Shown one piece after another: positions 1-7,904 of a DNA stretch of 64,000 nucleotides. The stretch comes from Anabaena minutissima FACHB-250. Its GTDB lineage: Bacteria; Cyanobacteriota; Cyanobacteriia; Cyanobacteriales; Nostocaceae. Below the pieces are notes generated by a model. That model did no database searches and was not told where the DNA came from. It saw only the letters and a list, made by a program, of their open reading frames with translations. Numbering within the stretch: the stretch's first letter is position 1; every line of letters begins with the position of its first letter. The position numbers were made by a program, and so were the translations under genes. The stretch is taken from the NCBI RefSeq assembly GCF_014697125.1, contig NZ_JACJRG010000032.1, forward strand, positions 1 through 64,000, in the 5' to 3' direction.

Positions 1-446
1 TTCCAGTTGCAAATTAGACCCACAATTAATGTTTCAGTTTAGGCTGTCGTCATTGAACGACTTCAGCCACATATCCTTCTTGGTTTTTAGCCAAAGTTTG
101 ATTTTCAAGTCAGAAGGGATAAATCCTTACCGCGAACGGAACACGGAGGGTAGCTTGCTTTGCTACGCAACGCTACTGCGAACCCCGAAGAGTAAGCGTA
201 AGCGTCCTGTAGAGAACGAAGAGAATGACAAGCTCAGTACAAGTTTTGAATTTTAAATTCGGAGCGCAGCAATATGACACTGTTCAACCCAATCTATGTT
301 CATGAGGAATAGGGCATGGTGAATAGATGCTGAATTCTCATATGTATAATTTTTGGAATCCTTTCGGAAGTATAATTTATTCTCATCTCCCGATAAGCGG
401 AGATTCGTGTTAATATATGTAAAACTAATACCTTGAGCGTTAATCA
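1..446. other. Left-edge region without a convincing gene
   Basis: No supportable gene is seen before the HNH gene at 447. The stretch holds a dispersed GC-rich repeat (151-182) and a more AT-rich segment just upstream of 447. Two short reading frames cross it, at 29-256 on the plus strand and 253-447 on the minus strand. The first is built partly from the repeat, and neither has a recognisable motif or a good ribosome-binding site. Confidence 0.5.
151..182. repeat. 32-bp dispersed repeat, copy 1
   Basis: This segment, beginning TAGCTTGCTTTGCTACGCAA, is repeated at 53069-53100 with a single base difference. Both copies lie in intergenic, GC-richer patches and are flanked by related but more divergent sequence. 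It looks like a small mobile or recombinogenic intergenic repeat of the kind common in Nostoc genomes. Confidence 0.7.
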
Positions 447-944
447 ATGGGGAAGGTTTTAGTCCTAAACGCCTCTTACGAACCGCTCAATATAACGAGC
501 TGGCGTCGTGCTGCGGTTCTGTTAATTAAAGGCAAAGCAGAACGGGTTGAACACAACGGGAAATTTCTCTATGCAGATTTTCCGTTACCAACCGTGATTA
601 GGTTGCGCCATTATGTGCGCGTCCCTTACAAGGAAATTCCACTTACTCGCCGAAATATTCTGCATCGTGACGGACACAGTTGTCAATACTGTGGCTATAC
701 AGGCGATGAGTTGACATTAGACCATGTAATACCGCGATCGCGTGGTGGTGGGGACACTTGGGAAAACATTGTTACAGCTTGTGTCCGGTGCAATGTCAAA
801 AAGGGTAGTCGTACTCCCCAAGAAGCTCATATGCTGCTGCGGCATCCGCCTCGGCAACCTTACAGTAGTCTCTATTTTGAGGTTAGCAAGCATCTTAAGA
901 GTGGACTGCATCAAGAGTGGCAAAAATATGTTATAGGACTTTGA
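447..944 (+). CDS. HNH endonuclease
   Basis: A 165-residue protein with a complete HNH nuclease fold signature. C79-x2-C82 and C112-x2-C115 form the zinc ribbon. D92-H93 starts the catalytic motif, and N107 and N116 supply the two asparagines. The N-terminal 70 residues, with VLNASYEPLN near residue 5, match the conserved front part of a common cyanobacterial single-domain HNH family (HNH_5 type). It would cut or nick DNA using a metal ion, but its biological substrate is unknown. It stands alone: no methylase or toxin partner lies beside it, so a housekeeping repair or processing role is as likely as defence. A strong hairpin follows the stop codon. Confidence 0.85.
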   Translation: MGKVLVLNASYEPLNITSWRRAAVLLIKGKAERVEHNGKFLYADFPLPTVIRLRHYVRVPYKEIPLTRRNILHRDGHSCQYCGYTGDELTLDHVIPRSRGGGDTWENIVTACVRCNVKKGSRTPQEAHMLLRHPPRQPYSSLYFEVSKHLKSGLHQEWQKYVIGL

Positions 945-948
945 CATT

Positions 949-1012
949 CACACAATAACTCTTAGTACCCGGTAGCTCGATTGTCACTAAATCCGGGTAC
1001 TAGATTTGTGTG
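949..1012 (+). terminator. Stem-loop after HNH gene, terminator-like
   Basis: TAGTACCCGG (963-972) pairs perfectly with CCGGGTACTA (993-1002) across a 20-base loop. An outer pair CACACAA (949-955) and TTGTGTG (1006-1012) extends the stem, and TTTT follows. Its place directly after the HNH stop suggests a terminator or an RNA-stabilising 3' hairpin. The long loop is unusual for a simple terminator. Confidence 0.5.
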
Positions 1013-1502
1013 TTTTCTGTGAAAGTACAGTTTAAATACCTTGGACTGTAATTGCTCTGGGTACATGTTTTGCGTGGTCATCCCCTAAAATATAATTTTT
1101 ACTTTTAGCTGAGTAATTTAACAGCGAACCATTATAACTTAATAAAATATCAAAAGATCAATTTACGAAAGAATTATTCTAAATATCTTGCATATGGTTT
1201 GTCCTATGGAGAAATCTATATGTTCAAAACCGTTGAGGGATTTATACTTTGCGCGACTGACGTGTCATATGATACCAAGAAGGTAATTTCACTTGGAATC
1301 AGTCTCAAGTCAGCTTCCCAGCAGCAAAAAATGAAAAAAATACTCTTTGCCCCTATTTGCTGCAACCTCTAACCGTTCGACGCTCACGGCGCAGCCTGTC
1401 ACCTGTCATCTGTCAAGAAAGTAAAGCCGTCCTATATGAACGGGGTTTTAATCCCAGGCTTTCGGTAAATTTTCGTTATAAAATATAAGGAGAGACTTAC
1501 AT

Positions 1503-1580
1503 ATGGGGTCAAAACCATATCCTGGGCTAGCAAAATTTTGTGGCTGTGTAGCAAAGATACCAGATCAAGTTTCAGTCTAG
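1503..1580 (+). CDS. Possible 25-residue microprotein
   Basis: An ATG at 1503 sits about ten bases after AAGGAGAG, one of the better Shine-Dalgarno sequences in the window. It opens a 25-codon frame ending at TAG 1578-1580. The peptide begins MGSKPYPGLAKFCGCV and has two close cysteines. An AT-rich TATAAAATATAA box lies just before the ribosome site, so the transcript leader may be very short or start further upstream. Homology is unknown and chance is a real possibility. Confidence 0.2.
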   Translation: MGSKPYPGLAKFCGCVAKIPDQVSV

Positions 1581-1914
1581 TACAAACGTAAAAGACAAGA
1601 GTAAAGGGCAGATTACATAGGTGTTACCCATACCGCAGGTTAGGCAGGTATCTATCTACAAAAGATAACAAAGATTGATCATTATTTGAGATGTGTTTTA
1701 CAAGACCAGAAGTCTTCGTTTTCAGCCTTTATGTGCATTCTGGTAGAATTTGGTAGATTCATCAACTATCTGCTTGACAAAAATATACCGAGATATACAT
1801 CCCCATCTCCTCATATTTTTGCGAAGATCAGAATGTGGGGCTAAATGAGTCAAGTGCTGGTTGTAGTATCTCTAAACAAATTCATAGAGCCTCACACTTG
1901 GAACAAATTTTACT

Positions 1915-3201
1915 ATGCAATTGAATTCTTCTTTTATTAAGCAGTCTGATAGTTTTGCGTTGACTAATGAGTCAACTCCGGAGGAAACTGACATAGACAA
2001 AGAAACGGAAGTGTCACTAACTAAATCTACCTTACCAACATCTACAGGCGAAGGTGTAGGTATTTATATAGGGCAACGTAGCAATTCCTTAGCATTTCAA
2101 AAATCAGAAGAATTGCAAAAGACCCTACTATCACACCGACATGAACGTCAGTTAATCATTTTACAAGACTTTCCTGACCCTGATGCGCTTTCTTGTGCTT
2201 GGACTTACCAGCTAATTGCCCAGCAATACGATATCAAGTGTGAAATGATTTATGCTGGGACTCTAAGTCACCAAGAAAATATAGCGTTAGTCAAGCTAAC
2301 GGGGTTACCTGCCCAACGCTGGACACCCCAAACTATTAAGGGGAAAGACCTATCATCTTATCAAGGCTTGGTTTTAATTGATAACCAAGGGACAACCAGT
2401 CAGCTACTAACATCTGTGCAGCAAGCAGGTATACCATTAGTAGCAGTAATTGACCACCATAGTTTGCAATCAGAACTGAAATCAGAGTTTGTGGATGTTC
2501 GTCCTTATGTGCGAGCCACAGCAACGATTTTTACTCAATATCTTCAATGTGGCTTACTAGCTTTAGATAGTAGCATTGGACAACACGTTAAATGTGCTAC
2601 TGCCTTAATGCACGGCTTGCGTTCAGATACCAATCGCCTGATGCAAGCACAAGAAGAAGATTTTATGGCAGCAGCGTATCTGAGCCGATTTTATGATGCT
2701 CAATTGCTGAATGCAATTCTTCAGGCTAACCGTTCTAAACGGGTGATGGATGTAATTGAGCGATCGCTAAAAAATCGCATTGTACAAAATAACTTTTCTA
2801 TCGCGGGTGTTGGTTACTTACGCTACGACGATCGCGACGCTATCCCCCAAGCCGCAGATTTTCTGGTTACTGAGGAAAACGTGCATACTGCTGTGGTTTA
2901 TGGCATTGTTCACGATGAAGACGACGAACTAGAAGTAGTGATTGGTTCGTTGAGAACTACTAAACTGACTCTAGACCCTGATGAATTTATTAAGGAAGCC
3001 TTTGGACAAGATAGTACCGGACGGTTTTTTGGTGGTGGGAGAACAGGTGCTGGTGGCTTTGAAATTCCGATGGGATTCTTATCTGGTAGTAATGAAAATT
3101 CTGCTTATGCAAGAATGAAGTGGGAAGTTTTTGACGCGCAAATTAAGCAGAAGTTACTGAAATTGGTAAATCCTAAAGATAACCCAATTCAGTCTGAGTA
3201 A
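1915..3201 (+). CDS. DHH-family phosphoesterase (NrnA-like)
   Basis: A 428-residue DHH/DHHA1 protein. The metal-binding motifs are visible: D88-P-D90 in the first DHH motif, D156 in the LIDN strand, and D180-H181-H182, the DHH triad itself. A glycine-rich GGGRTGAGGFE segment in the last quarter is the DHHA1 substrate-binding motif, where GGH is more usual. Relatives degrade nanoRNA or pAp (NrnA) or are RecJ-like exonucleases. The first 70 or so residues are a polar, low-complexity extension not needed for the fold, so the real start could be internal. It is monocistronic, between a long intergenic region and a hairpin at 3292-3315. Confidence 0.8.
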   Translation: MQLNSSFIKQSDSFALTNESTPEETDIDKETEVSLTKSTLPTSTGEGVGIYIGQRSNSLAFQKSEELQKTLLSHRHERQLIILQDFPDPDALSCAWTYQLIAQQYDIKCEMIYAGTLSHQENIALVKLTGLPAQRWTPQTIKGKDLSSYQGLVLIDNQGTTSQLLTSVQQAGIPLVAVIDHHSLQSELKSEFVDVRPYVRATATIFTQYLQCGLLALDSSIGQHVKCATALMHGLRSDTNRLMQAQEEDFMAAAYLSRFYDAQLLNAILQANRSKRVMDVIERSLKNRIVQNNFSIAGVGYLRYDDRDAIPQAADFLVTEENVHTAVVYGIVHDEDDELEVVIGSLRTTKLTLDPDEFIKEAFGQDSTGRFFGGGRTGAGGFEIPMGFLSGSNENSAYARMKWEVFDAQIKQKLLKLVNPKDNPIQSE

Positions 3202-3291
3202 AGTTGGGAGTAAATTACTAGTAATCGGCTCAAGTTTATGCAAACTGGCTGAGAATAGTAGTGATGCAACTTGAAATAATTTTAACTTTGT

Positions 3292-3315
3292 AGCCTAGAA
3301 ATAAATTTCTAGGCT
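3292..3315 (+). terminator. Perfect hairpin after DHH gene
   Basis: AGCCTAGAAA pairs perfectly with TTTCTAGGCT across a four-base loop, 90 bases after the DHH stop and 45 bases before the antitoxin start. No long T-run follows, so it is either a weak terminator or a processing hairpin separating the DHH gene from the toxin-antitoxin pair. Confidence 0.5.
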
Positions 3316-3359
3316 GCCTATATTTGTTCTCTTTAACTTTAAGCAGCGAAGCAATTATC

Positions 3360-3611
3360 ATGTATCAACTTACTCTAAGTATTTCAGAAGAAACTGTATT
3401 AGCTCTCAAAGTAGAACCTGAACAGCTACAAAACGAAGTTCTTTTGGCCGCTGCTATGAAATTGTACGAAATGGGTAGACTTTCTTCTGGAGCAGCAGCT
3501 AATTTGGCAGGTATTCCTAAAGTTGTTTTTCTTGCACAACTAGCTAATTATGGTATCGACACTTTCAAACTTACAGAGGCAGAAATAGCTGAGGATCTAG
3601 CTCGTGCCTAA
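3360..3611 (+). CDS. UPF0175-family antitoxin
   Basis: An 83-residue small helical protein starting MYQLTLSISEE. The central region, with the helix LAAAMKLYEMGRLSSGAAA followed by LAGIPKVVFL, fits the UPF0175 family (helix-turn-helix-like antitoxins). I chose the ATG at 3360 over an upstream in-frame start at 3324, because the extra residues are encoded by sequence directly after the hairpin and do not fit the family start. The stop overlaps the start of the DUF3368 gene by eight bases, so the two are translationally coupled. It would bind and neutralise the downstream PIN-like toxin and probably repress its own promoter. Confidence 0.75.
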   Translation: MYQLTLSISEETVLALKVEPEQLQNEVLLAAAMKLYEMGRLSSGAAANLAGIPKVVFLAQLANYGIDTFKLTEAEIAEDLARA

Positions 3612-4089
3612 CGTCATTGTTGATACTTCTGTAATTCAATACTTGTATCAAGTTAATTTGTTTGATTTACTGTTCAAAATTTATCATCAAGTAACTATCC
3701 CTAAAGGGGTATCTGATGAAATATCACAAGGATTAGTTCTTGGTGTATCATTACCTAACTTGAATGATTTAACATGGGTAAATGTTGTTCCTGTAACTTT
3801 AGAGCAATTAATTCCTGCTATACCTAATTTGGGAATAGGTGAACGTGAAGTTATTTCTCTTGCCATGTCTCTACCAGATGCTTTAGCCATTTTAGACGAT
3901 GGACTTGCTAGAGCTTACGCAAGGGAATTAAATATTGCATTTACTGGTACTTTGGGTGTTCTTCTCAAAGCAAAACAAGGAGAACATCTTAATGTAATTA
4001 CGCCTGTGTTATGTCAATTAAATACTATTGGTTTTCGTATAGATCCTAAAACACAGCAATCAGTTTTGAAACTTGCGGGTGAGTTATAG
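3604..4089 (+). CDS. DUF3368 PIN-like toxin
   Basis: A 161-residue protein starting with GTG inside the antitoxin gene. Its architecture is PIN-like: the first acidic site is D7 in VIVDTSVIQYL, the central GIGEREVISLA helix carries the conserved glutamate, and AILDDGLAR carries the third acidic pair. These are the metal-binding positions of PIN ribonucleases. DUF3368 proteins are the standard partners of UPF0175 antitoxins, so the pair is a type II toxin-antitoxin module. The genes are AT-rich like their neighbours and show no damage. RNA cleavage specificity cannot be read from the sequence. Confidence 0.8.
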   Translation: MPNVIVDTSVIQYLYQVNLFDLLFKIYHQVTIPKGVSDEISQGLVLGVSLPNLNDLTWVNVVPVTLEQLIPAIPNLGIGEREVISLAMSLPDALAILDDGLARAYARELNIAFTGTLGVLLKAKQGEHLNVITPVLCQLNTIGFRIDPKTQQSVLKLAGEL

Positions 4090-4186
4090 TTTTTTGTCTT
4101 ACGCAAAAATACTGTTGATCATGTAATTTTTAGGATTAATATCAAAGTGGTAAAGCAGAAATTCTTCTATGGGGAGAGGAATAAAT

Positions 4187-4528
4187 ATGCCACTACAAGT
4201 AACTGATATTCAGACTTTAAAAGCTTACATGGATGAAGTGATGAAACGCGCTGATCATCACGCTGGGGATGTTAACGAAATTTTTCTTGTTCTTGCAGGT
4301 GCTATTGTCTGGAAAAAAGATGATGAGCCAATAAGAGTTATGGCTCGTGATGGTGAAACAAAAAATGTATTGTGGGTAAGGATTAATAACACTAACTATG
4401 CTTTTTCTTATAATCATAGTGCTAGTGAAATTGAATTGCGTTTAGATAGTATACGAGGCAAGGTTTTACATACTTTTTCTAACAAAACTCCTTTAAGTCA
4501 AGTGAGGCAAATTTTTGAATCTTTATAG
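4187..4528 (+). CDS. Conserved hypothetical protein, 113 aa
   Basis: I do not recognise this family. The ATG at 4187 is preferred over one at 4169, because GGGGAGAGGA (4171-4180) is placed exactly as a ribosome-binding site for 4187. The protein is soluble and mixed alpha/beta. An N-terminal helix (VTDIQTLKAYMDEVMKRADHH) is followed by strands containing VLAGAIVWKKDD and NVLWVRINNTNYAFSYNH, then a C-terminal helix. It has no cysteines, signal peptide or membrane segment. It follows the toxin-antitoxin pair by 97 bases and could be a third small module member or an independent gene. Confidence 0.6.
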   Translation: MPLQVTDIQTLKAYMDEVMKRADHHAGDVNEIFLVLAGAIVWKKDDEPIRVMARDGETKNVLWVRINNTNYAFSYNHSASEIELRLDSIRGKVLHTFSNKTPLSQVRQIFESL

Positions 4529-4558
4529 TTTTATCGTTTTTACTCAACACTAAATATC

Positions 4559-5053
4559 GTGGAAATATATCTAATTCGTCATGGCATAGCTGAAGAACAA
4601 CAACCTTTCATCAAGGATGAGGAGCGCAAACTTACCAAAGAAGGAAGGCAAAAAACAGAAAAAGTCGCCCAGCGCATGAAAACATTGGGTTTACAGTTTG
4701 ATTTGATTGTCACTAGTCCTTTGGTACGCGCTCGCCAAACGGCTGAAATTATCCTAGAAGCAGGACTTAGTTCCCAGCTAGAAGAATCGAACCATTTAGC
4801 TCCCAATGGTCATATTTCCAGTTGGTTAGATTACTGGTTGCGACCCAAAAACTTTAACCAAGACACCCAACTAGCTTTGGTAGGACATGAGCCTTGTTTG
4901 AGTAATTGGGCAGAAATTCTTCTATGGGGAGAAGTCAAAGGCGGTTTAGTCCTCAAAAAAGCAGGTATGATCGGAGTAAAACTGCCAGAAATAGGTTTAC
5001 CTGTGGGTCGTAGTCAAATGTTTTGGTTGACACCTCCCAGGTACTTGCTCTAA
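4559..5053 (+). CDS. sixA: Phosphohistidine phosphatase SixA-like
   Basis: A 164-residue histidine-phosphatase fold. R7-H8-G9 is the catalytic RHG motif, with H8 the phosphate acceptor. R58 lies in SPLVRARQT, and H110 in ALVGHEP is the second catalytic histidine. The length and lack of extra domains match SixA, which removes phosphate from phosphohistidine on HPt domains or related proteins. Translation begins at GTG 4559. No histidine kinase lies nearby, so its partner is not visible here. Other short histidine phosphatases cannot be excluded. Confidence 0.8.
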   Translation: MEIYLIRHGIAEEQQPFIKDEERKLTKEGRQKTEKVAQRMKTLGLQFDLIVTSPLVRARQTAEIILEAGLSSQLEESNHLAPNGHISSWLDYWLRPKNFNQDTQLALVGHEPCLSNWAEILLWGEVKGGLVLKKAGMIGVKLPEIGLPVGRSQMFWLTPPRYLL

Positions 5054-5084
5054 CAGTTTTGCAACTTTTCTCTAAAGAATTGTT

Positions 5085-5098
5085 GTGAGCTAGGCTAC
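5085..5098 (+). promoter_or_regulatory. Weak NtcA-like site upstream of gltA
   Basis: GTG-AGCTAGGC-TAC fits the relaxed GTN10AC form of the NtcA-binding consensus GTAN8TAC. A TAN3T box (TAAGTT, 5123-5128) follows 24 bases after the site, near the usual 22-base spacing of NtcA-activated promoters. The start codon is 68 bases downstream. Relaxed sites arise often by chance, so this is only a candidate. Confidence 0.25.
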
Positions 5099-5165
5099 TG
5101 TTATGGCAACCATAATTTCTGGTAAGTTAGCGTGTCGGATATTTCACTAAGCAAATGGTGTTGCC

Positions 5166-6302
5166 ATGATGGTGTGCGAATACAAGCCTGGTTTAGAAGG
5201 CATTCCCGCCGCCCAATCGAGTATCAGTTATGTAGATGGGCAAAAGGGAATTCTAGAGTATCGTGGCATTCGGATTGAGGAATTAGCAGCAAAAAGTACA
5301 TTTTTGGAAACTGCTTATCTCCTGATCTGGGGAGAATTGCCAACGAAGGAAGAATTACGAGCATTTGAGGAAGAAGTTCGCTTCCATAGGCGGATCAAAT
5401 ATCGCATTCGGGACATGATGAAATGTTTTCCCGAAAGCGGTCATCCAATGGATGCACTCCAAGCCTCTGCTGCGGCTTTAGGCTTGTTTTACTCCCTGCG
5501 GGACTTACATAATCCTGCTTACATTCGGGACTCTGTAGTGCGCCTGATAGCGACAATTCCGACAATGGTGGCCGCCTTTCAATTAATGCGAAAAGGTAAT
5601 GACCCCGTTAAGCCTCGCGATGACTTAGATTATTCTGCCAATTTCCTTTACATGCTCAATGAGAAAGAACCGGATGAATTAGCAGCAAAAATCTTTGATG
5701 TCTGCTTAATTCTCCATGTTGAGCATACAATGAATGCTTCTACCTTTAGTGCTAGGGTGACAGCTTCGACTTTAACTGACCCTTACGCGGTAGTTGCTAG
5801 TGCTGTAGGAACGTTAGGAGGCCCCCTACATGGTGGAGCTAACGAAGAAGTAATTCAGATGTTGGAAGAAATTGGCTCTGTGGAAAATGTCCGTTCTTAT
5901 GTCGAGGAGCGGCTGCAAAATAAACAGAAGCTCATGGGCTTTGGTCATCGTGTCTACAAAGTCAAAGACCCACGCGCTACCATTCTGCAAGACCTAGCAG
6001 AACAATTGTTTGCTAAGTTTGGCGCAGATAAATACTACGACATTGCCCAAGAAATGGAACGGGTAGTGGCGGAGAAACTAGGACACAAAGGGATTTATCC
6101 CAATGTTGACTTTTATTCTGGTTTGGTGTATAGAAAGATGGGAATTCCCACAGACTTGTTTACACCAATATTTGCGATCGCCCGTGTGGCTGGTTGGCTA
6201 GCTCACTGGAAAGAACAACTGGCTGAAAACCGGATTTTCCGTCCTACCCAGGTTTATAGCGGTCATCACGAAGTTCCTTACACACCTCTCGAACAACGTT
6301 AA
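5166..6302 (+). CDS. gltA: Citrate synthase
   Basis: A 378-residue type I citrate synthase condensing acetyl-CoA and oxaloacetate to citrate. Catalytic residues are H222 (in LHGGANE), H261 (GFGHRVYK) and D315 (PNVDFYSG). H187 and the surrounding LHVEHTMNAST are the conserved helix before the active site. The length matches the short cyanobacterial and Gram-positive form without an N-terminal NADH-binding domain. Two adjacent ATGs (5166, 5169) make the exact start uncertain by one residue. In cyanobacteria this step feeds 2-oxoglutarate, the nitrogen-status signal. The ndh operon starts 420 bases downstream on the same strand. Confidence 0.95.
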   Translation: MMVCEYKPGLEGIPAAQSSISYVDGQKGILEYRGIRIEELAAKSTFLETAYLLIWGELPTKEELRAFEEEVRFHRRIKYRIRDMMKCFPESGHPMDALQASAAALGLFYSLRDLHNPAYIRDSVVRLIATIPTMVAAFQLMRKGNDPVKPRDDLDYSANFLYMLNEKEPDELAAKIFDVCLILHVEHTMNASTFSARVTASTLTDPYAVVASAVGTLGGPLHGGANEEVIQMLEEIGSVENVRSYVEERLQNKQKLMGFGHRVYKVKDPRATILQDLAEQLFAKFGADKYYDIAQEMERVVAEKLGHKGIYPNVDFYSGLVYRKMGIPTDLFTPIFAIARVAGWLAHWKEQLAENRIFRPTQVYSGHHEVPYTPLEQR

Positions 6303-6721
6303 TTGGTAGTTCCATTGTCATTCACATCGCCTCCCAGTGTTGGGAAATAGCAACTTCATAGACAGTGGATAACCGTTGCCAAAATGGAAGCGGCCGTTTT
6401 GTGTTGCTTGTTTGAAGAAACTGGGGAGCAGGCTGACACCGTGAGTGTCAGCCGCATATGGAGCAGAGGGCGCAGAGGAGAGAAAATACCCTAGGCCCCA
6501 TTCCCTATTCCCCATAGTCAATCCCAATCCTAGCTATAAGTAGAACTTCTTGTGTAGCTACAGAAGCCAAAAACCATCGGGCGATATACTAGGCATGGGT
6601 ATTGGCAAAAGATATTCAATCAGGTGTCATCTGAACAAAGATATAAACAGGTGTAATTGCAGGTATTAGTTTAACTAATGATTGTAATCCACCATGACTT
6701 GATGACTTAAAGAGCAGAAAC
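6303..6721. other. Intergenic region between gltA and ndhA
   Basis: This stretch carries a perfect hairpin (6431-6453) in a GC-richer repeat patch and low-complexity CCCCATTCCCTATTCCCCAT-like sequence near 6500. The last 150 bases are plainer and probably hold the ndh operon promoter. No coding frame is convincing. Confidence 0.5.
6431..6453. repeat. Perfect 9-bp stem hairpin
   Basis: GGCTGACAC and GTGTCAGCC flank a five-base loop, 130 bases after the gltA stop. The surrounding GGGGAGCAGG and GGAGCAGAGGGC text is low complexity, as in other intergenic repeats here. It may act as a 3' end or as a mobile palindrome. Confidence 0.6.
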
Positions 6722-7840
6722 ATGAATTCAGGAATTGACCTCCAAGGAACTTTTATTAAATCCTTGATGGATTTAGGACTCCCACAGGGGGCAGCTAAAG
6801 CAATTTGGATGCCTCTACCCATGATCCTGATGCTCATTGGGGCAACAGTGGGCGTACTTGTTTGTGTGTGGCTAGAACGGAAGATTTCCGCCGCCGCACA
6901 ACAGCGAATTGGCCCCGAATATATCGGGCCGTTGGGGTTACTAGCTCCCGTAGCTGATGGTCTGAAGCTGGTATTCAAAGAAGATATTGTACCGGCACAA
7001 GCTGACGCTTGGTTATTTACCCTCGGACCTATCTTAGTTGTGCTGCCAGTGTTTCTGTCTTATCTAATTGTTCCCTTTGGACAGAATATTATCATTACCA
7101 ATGTAGGGACAGGGATATTCTTGTGGATTGCTTTATCTAGCATCCAGCCTATTGGCTTATTGATGGCTGGTTATGCCTCCAACAACAAATACTCCCTCTT
7201 GGGAGGCTTGCGGGCAGCAGCGCAATCAATTAGTTATGAAATTCCCTTGGCTTTGAGTGTGTTAGCGATCGTAATGATGTCTAACAGCCTCAGCACTATA
7301 GATATTGTCAACCAACAATCAGGCTACGGTATCCTGGGTTGGAACATTTGGCGACAGCCTCTTGGTTTCCTGATATTTTGGATAGCGGCTTTGGCTGAAT
7401 GCGAACGTTTACCCTTTGACTTGCCCGAAGCAGAAGAAGAACTAGTTGCAGGCTATCAAACTGAATACTCCGGGATGAAATTCGCCCTGTTTTATCTCAG
7501 TTCCTACGTTAACTTAGTGCTTTCTGCTTTGTTGGTAGCAGTGTTGTACTTGGGTGGTTGGGATTCTCCCATTCCCCTCAATGTTGTAGCTGGTTGGTTG
7601 GGAATCAGTGATGTCAATCCCGTACTCCAGGTAGTGAATGCTGCTTTGGGTATCACTATGACCCTAATCAAAGCTTACTTTCTCGTGTTTATTGCCATCC
7701 TATTACGCTGGACAGTACCACGGGTACGGATTGACCAACTGCTAGATTTAGGATGGAAATTTTTGTTACCAGTTGGACTAGTGAATCTGCTATTAACCGC
7801 AGCTCTGAAACTGGCTTTTCCTTTCGCCTTTGGCGGTTAG
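6722..7840 (+). CDS. ndhA: NDH-1 subunit 1 (NdhA)
   Basis: A 372-residue, very hydrophobic protein with about eight membrane helices. It contains the conserved loop ERKISAAAQQRIGPEYIGP near residues 46-64 and LPFDLPEAEEELVAGYQTEY in the middle, the quinone-site loops of NuoH/ND1/NdhA. It is the membrane subunit contacting the peripheral arm of the thylakoid NDH-1 complex, which takes part in respiration, cyclic electron flow and CO2 uptake. First gene of ndhA-ndhI-ndhG-ndhE. Its TAG stop is formed by the first bases of a heptamer repeat. Confidence 0.97.
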   Translation: MNSGIDLQGTFIKSLMDLGLPQGAAKAIWMPLPMILMLIGATVGVLVCVWLERKISAAAQQRIGPEYIGPLGLLAPVADGLKLVFKEDIVPAQADAWLFTLGPILVVLPVFLSYLIVPFGQNIIITNVGTGIFLWIALSSIQPIGLLMAGYASNNKYSLLGGLRAAAQSISYEIPLALSVLAIVMMSNSLSTIDIVNQQSGYGILGWNIWRQPLGFLIFWIAALAECERLPFDLPEAEEELVAGYQTEYSGMKFALFYLSSYVNLVLSALLVAVLYLGGWDSPIPLNVVAGWLGISDVNPVLQVVNAALGITMTLIKAYFLVFIAILLRWTVPRVRIDQLLDLGWKFLLPVGLVNLLLTAALKLAFPFAFGG

Positions 7841-7846
7841 TCATTA

Positions 7847-7877
7847 GTCATTAGTCATTTGACCAATGACTAATGAC
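7847..7877. repeat. Heptamer-repeat hairpin between ndhA and ndhI
   Basis: GTCATTAGTCATT (7847-7859) and AATGACTAATGAC (7865-7877) are perfect inverted copies with a five-base loop. The unit is the heptamer GTCATTA or its complement. The repeat starts at the ndhA stop codon and would form a strong RNA hairpin inside the ndh transcript. Confidence 0.8.
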
Positions 7878-7904
7878 AAATAACAAAAAAGAGAGAGACA
7901 CAAA

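Larger units (their letters stand above)
945..1914. other. 970-bp intergenic region
   Basis: The stretch contains the hairpin at 949-1012 and an inverted pair GCAGCAAA/TTTGCTGC around 1321-1365. It also contains heptamer-like CTGTCACCTGTCATCTGTCA near 1397-1416 and one tiny frame with a good ribosome-binding site at 1503. No longer coding frame or tRNA is visible. The length leaves room for a small RNA or a long 5' leader of the DHH gene. Confidence 0.5.

Noticed and set aside
29..256. 75-codon plus-strand frame at the left edge
   Set aside because: The second half is made from the dispersed 32-bp repeat and its flank, there is no ribosome-binding site, and the protein has no recognisable motif.
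253..447. 64-codon minus-strand frame just before the HNH gene
   Set aside because: It ends at the HNH start codon, shows no motif and covers what is probably the HNH promoter.
3292..3315. Hairpin as operator of the toxin-antitoxin promoter
   Set aside because: It could be, but its place 90 bases after the DHH stop equally fits a 3' hairpin; there is no sequence evidence favouring an operator.
5085..5098. NtcA control of citrate synthase as a main finding
   Set aside because: The site only fits the relaxed GTN10AC form with 24-base spacing to a weak -10 box; such matches are frequent by chance, so it is listed only as a low-confidence feature.
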